Positions 22,741 to 34,400 of a stretch of 64,000 bases of DNA are shown piece after piece; positions within the stretch are counted from its first letter, which is position 1; every line of letters starts with the position of its first letter. The position numbers were made by a program, and so were the translations under genes. Below the pieces are notes generated by a model that worked only from the letters and a program-made list of their open reading frames with translations, had not been told where the DNA came from and did not search any database. The stretch lies in NCBI RefSeq assembly GCF_018687715.1, contig NC_056765.1, positions 3,534,001 through 3,598,000 of the forward strand, written 5' to 3'. This stretch comes from Carya illinoinensis. Lineage: Eukaryota > Streptophyta > Magnoliopsida > Fagales > Juglandaceae.

Positions 22741-23885
22741 CTGTATCAAGCCCTTGACATGCCAAACATTATGCTTTAAAACCACAGTTTTTGAGTCATA
22801 TGGGTGCGCAGAGTACATCTCCTTTCCCACATATTCAATTGCCACATTATTAGGGCTGTAAATGAACCAGTCTGTTCGATAGCTCGCTCGGTACTCGCTC
22901 GGTTAAACTCGAATTGAACTCGACTCGTGAAAAAAAAAAGCTCGTTCATTAAAGCAGATACTCGCTCGATTTGTAAATGATACATACTCGATAAAAGTCG
23001 ACTCGACTCGACTAAGGCTCGTTTAGGCTCGCTTGTTTATGCTCGAGTCGACTCGTTAGCTCGACTCGATTAAAACTCATTCATATATTAATAAATATAT
23101 ACATACACCTATACATGTATATATGTATTAGCTAATAATATAAACATATCATTTTTATAATTAAATATATAATATGTATTCTAATTACTTATGTCTATAT
23201 AGTAAATATACTTCATAGGTATATTTTATATTGTATAATAATTAGTTGATAAAATTTAATAATTTCATATACTAGTATGGGGAAACCATATATGAAATAG
23301 ATATATTCTATCATATTAAGTGTATGTATTAATAATATATGTAGGCATATAATATATTGTTATTTTGGATAAATATCAACTAGTTAGATATTAATTATTT
23401 ATAAATTTTTTGAAATTTTATAATTTAATAGAGGTTCTACTTGTTATTTGTATAAATTCAATATTAATTCTTATTTATTTATTTATTTAATTTATTAATT
23501 ATTAAATCTTATTAAAAAAAACAATTCGAGCTCGAGCTCGAGCGCGACTCGACTCGACTCGAATTCATTTGTGGGACGAGCTCGAACTCGAGTTGAGATT
23601 TTAACTTATCGAGTCGAGCTCGAACAAAGAATTAAAAAAAACCTCGAGCTCGAGCTCGAGTATTTTGAGTCAAGCTCGAGCCTGGCAAGCCAAAACTCAG
23701 CTCGACTCGGCTCGATTACAGTTCTACACATTATGCTCTGATGATAGCTAGATGGCAAGGACCTCCCCACTTGACTTGACAAGCCTCCCCAGCACAGCAC
23801 GTGAATCACCAACGTTGGCAATGTAGAGGGTGCCACCGCATATTACACCAACCAGGCAGCATTGACCCCAAGGTGCAAGTTTTCT
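22741..23885 (-). pseudogene. PP2C protein phosphatase exon fragment, split by a transposon
   Basis: The minus strand reads [20 protein letters not shown] then [17 protein letters not shown], the metal-binding GDSR core region of a plant PP2C (clade-D-like wording). A TAG follows where homologs have Gln, then LSSEHN. At HN the frame is interrupted by the element at 22851..23726. Removing it and one CACATTAT duplicate continues [17 protein letters not shown] to [15 protein letters not shown], where homologs have an exon end. Only this exon-sized piece is present, so it is a non-functional fragment. It is antisense to, and lies between the two halves of, the trihelix-kinase pseudogene. A captured or displaced gene piece is the likely origin. 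Confidence 0.85.
22851..23726. mobile_element. hAT-like non-autonomous element with CTCGA-rich ends
   Basis: Left end TAGGGCTGTAAATGAAC, right end in reverse complement TAGAACTGTAATCGAG, with an 8-bp duplication CACATTAT (22843..22850 and 23727..23734). Both flanks are dense in CTCGAGCT/GACTCG motifs; the core (about 23080..23520) is AT-rich. It has the same ends and layout as the element at 905..1517 but a different subterminal motif. It has no coding capacity. Confidence 0.78.
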
Positions 23886-24097
23886 CTCCATGATGTAATT
23901 TTTATGTGCAATTGGATATGCTGTGACTTCTGAAACACTCAATGAATTATTTATTTTATCTTGTTCGGAACGGTTTTTGAGTGGAAAATTCAAGCTGAAC
24001 TGCTTTCTTCCGTCATTAGGTGGCAATGCAGGTTGCTAAGGAAGTAACGTCAGCTTGCCGCCTTTACCGGTGGAGGTGTTTCAAACTTCTCAATTGC

Positions 24098-24135
24098 TCG
24101 CCCCCCCCCCCTCCCCCCCCCCCAAAAAAAAAAAA
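24098..24135. repeat. Poly-C / poly-A homopolymer tract
   Basis: Two long C runs separated by a T, then an A run, inside the pseudogene intron after kinase exon 1. The minus strand could form G-quadruplexes. Homopolymers like this are also prone to sequencing error. Confidence 0.8.
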
Positions 24136-24589
24136 TTTACCAATTTCTCAAGCTTTGTCATTCCTTATATTATCCAAATTGTTTAATAATATACTGGGAG
24201 GAAATTGTGACATTGTGCCCTTCTATTATGTCTCAGTTAATGCAGATGCAGTTCTTAAAGGAACCAGTGTGATTGGTGTTTATGACTTCCATTCTGGTGA
24301 CAACGTTACACTTGATAACGTTTGACGTTATTTCTAGCGGCATAACCTCTATGGACCTGATGGCTCTCACATATTGTGAAGAGAATGGAATTCCTGGTTG
24401 GTCTTGTTTCATTGTTCTAAACTGTTGATGCTGTATTTTATCCCTCTTTTTCCTAAAAGGTATACGTACTTTCTCTGTAGTGGTTGTCTTTAATTTGCTG
24501 GAGCCCGGGAATATCTCTAGAGCATTATGCGGAGACCAAGTTGGCACTTTGATTGAACAGGCAGGTAGGATTAGTTAGGTCTCATTTGC

Positions 24590-24965
24590 ATACGCAGTTT
24601 AGATAATATGAGATGAGATATTTTAAATAATAATAAAAATTTTTGAATTAAAATGAAATAAAATAATTTATAAAAAAATAGATATATTTTGATAGTAAGA
24701 TGAGATGAAATAATTTTTAATTTTTAAGATTTGAAAAATATACGAGTCTTGCTATTTTATATAGTGCCTATTTATGTATTATTTATGCACTGTTTATGTC
24801 AGGTTGACACTATTTATGTACTGTTTTCACTGTTTATTTACTGTTTGTTGAAGTTGATATTTTCAAAACTTAAAAATGAGATATTGTGTTTGAATAGCTG
24901 AAATTATTGTACGGGATAACTCCGGATGAAATATTTTCATCATATTGGCTAACCAATCCGGGCCT
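24590..24965. mobile_element. MITE-like AT-rich element (GAGATGAGAT family)
   Basis: It contains AGATAATATGAGATGAGATA, a long A/T core, repeated CTGTTTATTTACTGTTT motifs and a right edge CCAATCCGGGCC. Similar GAGATGAGAT and CCAAACAGG edges recur at about 56108..56296 and 63437..63783. The ends are not sharp. Confidence 0.4.
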
Positions 24966-26882
24966 TAATGTTTTATAAAGCCATGTGTAATCCAAATATT
25001 TTAAATTGTAGTGTAAATTACTCTGTAAGTATATATCTTAGCATGATTAGTCCTATATATTGTCTTCTTGGTTTTTCTCATAATAAATCATTAGTTCTTT
25101 TTAAGAGATGAATTGGACGTTGTAGAAAACCATCTCCTTTTGTGCTTCGCACAGTATTCAAGATGCTACAATTCTTATCACATGTTTTACTCAACATAAA
25201 GTCCAGTTTGTGGGTTTTGGATGTCGGGGAGGGTGGAGCAGCCTGGAGCTTGAATGCTGTTGATGCCAACCTTTTGTTTTCTAATGCATTGTTAGTTTCA
25301 AATATTCAATGATAATTATTTATCCTTTCCTGGCTGAAAAACTTGTTTCAATGCTGCCCACCCTCATGTACCGGCCTTGAACACCTGACCTTGATGGGAG
25401 CAACATGTGCTTTGTTGTTTGTCTTTCAATTAAGCTGAATTTGAGTTTAACCTTGTGGATTTTGAGCAACTTATGTTCGGTTTGGTCATTGGAATTTTTT
25501 AACTCAAATACAAAATTCTCATCTCTTCATTACAATTTTCCTAAATTTTCATATAAAATATAATAAATAATTTAATTTTTTCTTAATTTTTTAAAATCTC
25601 AAAATAATAATAATATTAAAATATAATATTTTAATATTTAATTTTAAAACTTAAAATTTTCATATAAAAAATTTTAATAGCTAAGCAGAACTATATTGAG
25701 TAGTCTCGTTTATTTACAGTCGCGCGCGTGAGAGAGAGAGAGAGAGAGAGTTGTAACTTTCATCAAGGTGAATTTTTCAGAGTTACATCAGAAAGCCTTC
25801 AATTGTGAAATTGACTTGTTCTATTGATATAATGCAGATATACGGCTGGTGTTTCTCTGGGTGGGACATCAGATTTTATTGGGTAAGATTGTGGTACCTG
25901 AATCACCGATAGGTCAGACATCAGAATGTTCTTTTTAAGACATCAGATTTTACGTTAACAGATTATAAAATGTGGTAAATCAATTTAAAAAGCATTGCAT
26001 GAGTATTAAATCCACAAGGCCATGACCACATTGACCCAAATATACAGCGTACTTTGCTTCAGGAGGTCATGACGTTAACCCTCTTAACTCAAGGGCTAAT
26101 GCTACCATGGAATACTTGGAAAGGGGTAGAAAAACATTCTGCAAATTCCAATCTTAAGCTCCTGCAAAGATGAAATTTCGATGCACTGCAATCCTGTTAC
26201 TACCATATAGAAGCATCCTAATCAGCAGCAATCTGACAAAGTTCAGGGAATGAAGACCCAATCTGAACATATTACAAATCCAGAGAGACAAAAAGAAGGC
26301 GTGCCTCAATTTCTAATGGTTCTATCTTTTGGGAAAACCATAGTACAGGGCTGTCACCAAAAAATACAGCTAGCTGCAATACAATACAGCTTCATTAATA
26401 ATAAAATTTATTCATTTACACTCCTGGTATATAAAATACTGCTAGTTAAAAAAGAAGGTTCACAACTAATAACTAGTCCAACAGCTTGTACAAGAGCTGC
26501 TTATTCAGTAAATAAATGGCAATTCAATTAACTTACCTTCCCAACATCTCGACAAAACCTATGGACCTCCATCCATACCTTAGCTCTCGCATGTACAGTT
26601 TCAAGCCAGCCTATTATGTTCCTCCAATACTAAGATGGTTCTCAGCTAAACTCTATACTCGGTACGATGAGTCCCTGGGATCCATCCCCAATGCCCAGGT
26701 CCATTTTAATGCATCTCCTTCTCAGTCCATGGTGAGGTAAAAAAAATCGTTTATCTATTCTGACAGCTTTAAATCTAAATCTACTTGAATCCTTGCCCAA
26801 AGCGAGAAGTTAATCCAAGTACTGCAACTGAATTGGTACTAGCAAGTTAGCAACCCGTGCTTGGCTCACAAATCTACAGTTT
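24966..26882. other. Intergenic region
   Basis: No gene was recognised between the pseudogene and the 3' end of the myotubularin gene. It holds another AT-rich MITE-like stretch (about 25480..25700), a (GA)n tract near 25728..25750, and probably the myotubularin 3' UTR at its right edge. Confidence 0.5.
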
Positions 26883-29800
26883 TTACTCGGATTGGAAATA
26901 ACTATCATAAATGGAAAGCTTATCAAATGCATCAAAATTTGCCTTTAGTCCAACAAACTGGCTGCCCAGCTGTGCACAACCAGCATCTGGCCACCTGCAG
27001 ACTCCATCTCGAGTGCGTAAAGGGCATAAAGTTTCACACACTTGTCCAATTGGATTTTTAGGAATAACGTCCTCGGCCATTACTGTAATGGAAACACAGA
27101 GATCTGATTTCTCATCATGATGTACAGTACCATCGAATTCTCTTTTCAAAGGGGTACTGATGAATTTCTGTGGAGCATCTGCTGGGTTGCCCTCAATGCC
27201 AACAGTAAAATCACCAGTGCTTGAGAAGTGTACCTTGCACCCCATAGACTCTACTGCTCGCTTTATGGCCTCACTTTCCTTGCTGGCCCTCTTTGCCAGG
27301 TTCATAGTTGAGCTGTTCAGCTGCTTTTCATTTCGTAACTCTGCATTCAATGATTCCATGGCAACTGCAACTTCTTTAGCTTTCCTCTCTGCTACCTCTT
27401 TCGCCTGTTCACAAATCCAACAAAGTTTTAATATGGATATCAATATTAGATCAACATAAAAACCCATCCAAAAGAAAATCTCTTTTTTTAATTTTTTTGG
27501 GGGGAAGGGAGGGAGAGGGGGGAGATTTAGTAGCCATAGGACATAAGTAATTTATCACCTTCTGCAGCTCAGAAAATTTTATAGCCATCTTTTGACATTG
27601 GGATTCAAGCTCCCCAGCTTGGGCTACTGAAGGACAAGCCCAACGAAGATGAAATTGGGGCCACAGAGTTGGGGCTAAGGCTGCTGCACGAGGTAATAGT
27701 GGACCATCGTGTTTTGATGGATCATAAAATAGGTTGAAATGCACATGAGAGCTTCCCCCTGAAGCACGCAAATCACCCAAGTATGCCCACAAACATCCAC
27801 AAGCTTCAGAAACACCACTTTGCTGCCTCTCCTTTTCACTGAAATCAAAATATATAACGAGAAAAATGGTACCTATTAGCTCCTGCAATATTCAGCATCA
27901 GAAGACTTTGCTTCATTATTGTGCATTGCACTATATATCTCTTCCTGCCTGATAAAACCTTATATAATTGGATGATCAATCAATCATTGAGATGATTTAG
28001 TGCATGTTTGGGTTTGAGTTTGGAGACTTAAAAAGTGCTTTTAATAGCCTGATAAAGTAACTTTTTTCTTTGAAATAAAAATTTTGTATTGTAAGTGCAG
28101 AATAATTACAACACCATTGGAAAGGGAGTTGAATGAGTGATCAGTGCACACAAAAATATAAGCAGACGTTAAAAACTAATCAGATTTGGATGTTTAGTAG
28201 TTATATGTATATATGATATAATGATATTCCACAATGAGTTTTCAATTACACAATGTGATGGGAAGAGAGGAGATATATCACTCAAGATAGAAATATATAT
28301 ATAAGTGAAGGAAATAGAAATTCCGTAGATGAAATTTAGCCCTGCCCACCAATTTCCGACCTTTCTATTTAGCATTGTTACATCAGTCAAAAATTCCATT
28401 CATTTTAAGTTTCCTTTTTCTAATAAAATTTCGATGCATTATCTACAAGTTTCACCACTTTTAGTATGATGCTACATGAAAACTCACAGGAAGCACCAAA
28501 TGTTGACAAACCATTTTGTGTGTTGGTATGACAATGATTGTGGTAAACCCCTGATGTTTTAGCATTATGAACCAATACAATTGCACCCCAAAAGAGAAAT
28601 AAAAATGGGTTTCCCCCAGAATCATTAACTATTTATCAGTTGGCATGCCACATCCTGCGTTCAACTACAAAATAGCTAGGCTACATAAAGCAAATGCATG
28701 CCAGAGATCACACTTCGAATTTTAATGCATGCTCGAGACCCAAGACTTCAATTTATTGTATTCAGGCCAATGCAAGAAAATTACCTATTACCAAAGAAAT
28801 TTCCAAAACGACAGGAAAGCATACAGTCCAAGAAATCCACCAGAAAAGCCTAAATCACCAGAAAGTATAAATATCAGCGAGCAATTGTTTTCTGATATAA
28901 GTATAAAATAGAAAGGGAAGAAAATAAGATGCTCATCAACACAATTAAGTGATTCGCGAGAACCATGAACTTAGTGTCACATATGGAAGAAGGCCGCTCA
29001 CCGAGGAGAATTCAAAAGCAAAAGGATAAATCCGCAACAATTGTGAAACACAATCAATCCACTGCAAAATAGACATAAATACAAGATTATTAACTATAAC
29101 CAAATCATCAAGTAAAAATGGGGGGCCGTGCAACATGTTCTCAGTTTAAATTTGATTCATGCCATGCTTGACATCAACTCTTTACATAATCTCAAGTGGA
29201 GAAATCGCACGTACTTCAATGGAACAAGAGAGTTTGACAATGAGCTATAGGAAAGACAAAAATCATAATAACGACCAATTAAAGACACATTGACAACCAT
29301 TAGTCTGAAAAACTTAAGTTGGCAAGGAGTGCCATTTAAGTGGACCTCACCCTTCGCTCCATTATTATCAGTTTGGCTTGTCTCTTTTGGAAAGTCCAGG
29401 CTTGCTCCATTCCTTTGAAAAAGAACAGGGACCCCATTTGCCACTCCTCACATTCTTAGCTCATCTGTGGTCCATCTGAACCTTTTGATCCTGACTCAAG
29501 GATCAACAGGTTCTGTTCAGGGCTTGCAGTTCCTTTTGAAACTTATAAATAATTTTGGCCGTGGGAAGATTCTATTGGGGCATGAACAAAGCTTCTTCCC
29601 ATCGAATAAATATATAAGTTCATTCAAAGAAATAAGAAAGAAAGAAAACATCAAGGCCATGGCCCCCTTTTAGTTTCGCCTAGATCCTTTAGGCTCAGAC
29701 TGGGCCTGTTAGGGTTCAGTAGCATGTCTAAATCTTGCCCTAGCATTTTGGGTTTGATTATTCTAGTGACTTTGTCTTGTGAAAGGATAAGTTTTGTATC

Positions 29801-31394
29801 CCTAAATTTAGTATCAAGGTACACACCTGCAAAAAAATGGGAGAACAGTTATTTGAATTCTGTGCATGAGATGAACTTGGAGCTTGAGATGTAAATGATC
29901 CTGATGACTGCCGCACAGGAGATGATGATAAACTCCCTGCAGAAGACTGTCTTGATAACTCAAAAGGAGAGCTGCCACTACCAGATACTGTTGGCATTCC
30001 TGTTCTTTCCGAAAATGGATGTCCAAATGCCAGCCAGTCTTTCTCAACAAGTGCCTGTATAAAGATAAAAGATCCAAAATTTCAGAATCGGTAAAAATCC
30101 AAAGTAACTTAGGCATTCATGCAGGTATCAGCATCAGGCATAGATATTGTCAAATTAAACAATGCAACCCCAAAAGACATAAGTAAAACTTGAAACGCAA
30201 GATGCATTTCAGTTCCAAAATATTGCTGAAAATGTAATTAGATGAGGGAAAAAGAATAACAAAATAAAACCTAAAATGTGAGAGTCCTACACAAAACATT
30301 GCATGCAAAAATAGGTCTTAAATCAAAATGCCTCTCACAAAAAGATAAAACACAGTCCAAATGAGCTTCTTTCTTTACGATGTATCTCAATCTTTTCTAG
30401 CCTTGAAACTAAACTTCAAAAAGAGTGAATTGGTTCCAGTTAGGTATGTAGAAGATGCAAAGCGAATAGCACGAGAACTTGGGAGCGGTAAGCAGTCCTC
30501 AAACAACCTACCTTGGTTTGTCATTAAGGCTATATCAGTTTGAGATGTAATTGTGGAAAGAATGGAAGGGATATATGCAGGATTGCGGGAACATCATGTC
30601 AGTCTTCTATATGTAGGAAGAGATATTGATAAGAAATTATGTGATGTTATAGGGATGGAGGGAAGTACCACTTGGTGAGTTGGGATAGATCCTGCTACCA
30701 TAAGTAGTGGCGCTCGGAGATGTTTTTGATATAGCAGATTCATTGTTGTGGATGGGGATGCTTGGCAAGAGTTAAAGCATGGATAGGAGCTCTTGAAACT
30801 CCTTTTCCTAAATTGTTTGTCTCTGCAGTGGATAGAGGTGCAACTATAGTGGGGTATGCACATAGGATAAGGGTGAACTTCACTGGTGTCATGAATTTCA
30901 TTGGCATTGTGGGAGTAAGACCCTGAATTGTTGATCATTTCCATCACTTACTTTATGCATAGAATTAATGAGAGGAGAATAGATTGGGAGAGATAGCATC
31001 TAAATCAGAATTTCAATGCCAAATACTCTTCGAAGATTGAAGGCTGATTTTCTATGATGAGCCATTTGGAAGGAAAAGGGTCTGTAAAGAAGTGACTTTT
31101 TCACTCGGACAGTGATATAAGATAAAGTCTTCAAGCATGATCACATCAGGAAGTATGAGAAAATAACTCTTTATTGTGTTTCTATTGGCAGACCAAGTGG
31201 GGAGACAATTAACCGAGATCACTTTTCAATTGGATAGGGTGGGGGGGGAGGGGGTTAGCTTGTTTCTTTCTCCTGCTTGGATCTTTCTAGATTTCCATAA
31301 TTTTATATTAGGATTTTTCACTTATTTCTACTCTCTTGTTCTACAGCTACTAGCTTTTGCTTTTTTAACCTTATCAAAATAATAATAATAACAA

Positions 31395-31431
<37 letters not shown>

Positions 31432-34400
31432 TAATCCAGAAATTTCCAGTTAGCACCTGAAACCCTGTGAATGTCCGATAGTATGGATCGAGCAGCAGAC
31501 TAGCAAGTGAAACCAACTGAGTTGTTCTATCCCATCCATCACTAAACAATATGAAAGTGGGTCAACAGAATAGTGTTATAATCCTTTCTGTCCCAAATTT
31601 TTGAGCTCAAAATGGTGAGATTATTTATAGAGTTAACAAATAAGACATTTAAATTGTGACAGGACGGTAACCTGCAATGTATAAGAACTGATGCTGATTC
31701 CAAAGCAACACGTGCAGCAATCCAAGCCGAACCAGCCAAGACATTCTGAATATGTATTAACCAACCACTGTCACCAAGGCTTGATACTGAAGCAGACATA
31801 CTGCTAAGGTTACCTCCACCCCAACTCCATCCACCATGTCTCTGTCAACAAACTTAGCATCAGGCAATCTCACCATTGCAAACAAGACACTGTCAACAAA
31901 TATTGTTATAAATGCAAAGATAATATTAATTACAGTCGAATGAAAATGACTTGTGAGATTATCCTTGCCTCAGAGGTCTTAAAAAGGCTTTAAGAATTTT
32001 TCAGGCATCATAAACCCATGCAAATTTGGCTCACACGCATGAATTCATAAGCAAGCTGTGCTTAAGCTTACTGGGCACTATGCATAGAGACAAAAGGAAT
32101 ACTAGACTATCATCCAATACTTTATCCCACTAGATGGTTACAATCCTCATCACTATATCCTTGAGTCAACCGTACTTGCAGAGAGGGAATCAACAGCGGA
32201 TCATAAAAATACATAAAACTTATTTTCTACCGTCTTTCACTGAAAGGCTATATAGACAACTGTGTTAGTTTTAATGATATATACAACCATGACTTGTTTA
32301 TACACAATGAATAGGTCCAAGGTGCAAGCTCAAAGGTCAAATTTCAAGCTTTAATCACACCATTGCTTCAATGGTAACATCCATAGACTAACTAGAATAG
32401 CTTCCATCAATAAATTTCAATAATACAATTCCATATCTCGTGAAATGGACTTTTCTCCCCATCAAATGAATTAATTATCATAGTCCAGCACTGGTAAAGC
32501 AGCCAGATCTACATAAGATTCTGAGACCAACCAGGAATGATGACATTCCATCTGATGAATTGGCGCCATGAGTATCCAAGTAGTCTCTTAGTCGAGCAAG
32601 ACTATCCCTCATTGTGTGTATGTTGTCTATCCCAAAGAATACTATCTGATAAAAGAAAAAAAAAAAAAGAATAATAAGGAACATGAAACCGTAATGTAAT
32701 ATGAATTCGAAGTTCACCAAGAGATTGATAATCTAACAGCACAAGCCGTCGAGAGACCTCAGACTGAAAATAATTTGATGATGATTCTGAGCCACCTCCC
32801 ATTGCCCCATTTGCCAAAGCATTTTTCCTAGGTCTTGCATCAGCAATATATAGCTTCCTTGGGGAAAAAATGGAGAGAGAGAGAGAGAGAGACGAAGAAG
32901 AAGAAGAAATCAATCAATGTTAACCCATAACAACAGAAGTAAAAAAGCCTTCAAAAAGAAAAATAAATGCCTTATAGAAGAGATTAGCAACACGTAAACT
33001 ATTATGACTAATACAATACATATAATAATTTGCGTATAAGTACATATCACAGAAAGATGTAATTACAATTTCTTACAAACATGGCCACCTGGAAATAATA
33101 AAATAAGACCTGTTTCTTCTCAGCATGAAAATAAATTGTTTCTCAAGCGTAAATACCAAACCCACATATCTTTTTCGCTTCTACACTCACATATACAGAT
33201 AATGACGCACACGTGTCAGTTTAATATTTAACTGGTACATACAAGCTTCATCATTGAAATTATTTGGTAGAATTTGCATGATATAGAAGAGAGAAAAAGG
33301 AAAAGAAGAAATTTTATACACCTACCTCTGTGGCCCACTCACACCAAAGAGTTGAGTGCAAAGACCGCTAACAAGCTTTTCATCAGTGTTGCTGCAGAAA
33401 AATGCAGAGAAGTGAATCCATGTAATTTCAACAGATAAGGATAAAAGATCAAACTTAACACTTCAAATCTCCAATTACCTCCTCATATTCATCATGAGAC
33501 CAACCAAGGGTTGGGATGAACGTGCAAGGACAGCTCCAGTTCCTGCAACTCACCACATATGCAAAAACTTAAGTCATTCATTATAGGCAAGCATTTAAAA
33601 AAAAAGGGGGGGGTCTGTTGCATACCTGGATCACACCATGAAACTACAGGCAATCGACATCTTGCCCGAAATGTTGAAGCCTGAATCACCTCTTCATCAC
33701 TACATCAACAGTCATACAAAATTATTACATGTACAATTCCAGAATCAAAATGTATATCAGCCAAAATAAGATAGTTATAGTACAGATCTCAGCATCTTAC
33801 CTGATCCCTTTTGGCACAATCAAAGCAAATGGATAACTTTGGCACATTGTATAGTTGGAGTTTAGGCTAGTTATTCTCCACAAGTCATTGTATAATAGGA
33901 ACGACCCCTTCTCAATCATACTCATTGATGCACGGTAGGATCCTTTTCCAAGAAGCCGGAAATACTCATTTAGTAACCGCACCTTTGGGTTAGTATTGGT
34001 GAATTTGGAAGGTCCAGAAGCAAAAGCATAAAGATCCCATAAGCTTGCTGGTTTAGTGCACCTTAATAATGCATCAAATACCGCACGTCTCTGTAAAATT
34101 ACCAAACCATACAGCATGCAATAAGCAGCTTGTGGAATTGAACAAGAATGATTAATAATATTATTGAAAAAACTTATTTGCAATCCTTTTGACACATCCA
34201 ACCCACCACTAAAGTGGGTCCCACAATAATGAAAAGGTATTAGTTTGACTTTTTTTATAACTATAATCGGTCCCACAACAAGTGGTGCATTGACACACCA
34301 GGCTTGCAAGTAGCAAAACTCAATGCCAAATTGTTGCTTGACACCTTTTCGAAATATTAATCATTTTAAACTCCAAAGTTAAAAACCAATTATTACAATT

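Larger units (their letters stand above)
12731..24578 (+). pseudogene. Broken trihelix - UMP-kinase-like fusion gene (At3g10030-like)
   Basis: The pieces read in one orientation. An ATG at 12731 opens MGSDDNDFPLIDSTSSS, then a TAA. The frame resumes and ends FNNK at the copia insertion (13014..18350). Dropping the element and one CAAGA duplicate continues the frame as FNNKNESESEN. The trihelix part follows (18420..18779: VEQCKNKIDNLKKRYKVE, then WPWFKKIEAI) with several further stops. A donor AG|GTATT sits at 18780. Kinase-domain exons lie at 24020..about 24075 ([15 protein letters not shown], then a frameshift), 24237..24396 (INADAVLKGT, then a frameshift, then GITSMDLMALTYCEENGIP) and 24481..24578 (VVFNLLEPGNISRALCGDQ to a TAG). 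The first kinase strands and the middle of that domain are not found. In Arabidopsis, as I recall, At3g10030 encodes the same trihelix plus amino-acid-kinase fusion. This copy cannot make either domain intact. Confidence 0.8.

Noticed and set aside
28169..28399. MEFLTDV...KVGN as the missing myotubularin exon
   Set aside because: Similarity was weak and splice sites were absent; a perfect 65-nt exon with proper sites and phase exists at 28785..28849.
28485..28525. Second candidate for that exon ending in CTTCCTGTGAGT
   Set aside because: Only the donor looked right; the reading frame did not match the family.
30594..30947. 117-aa minus frame in myotubularin intron 14
   Set aside because: No recognised motif; may be decayed repeat DNA next to the LINE scrap, not a gene.
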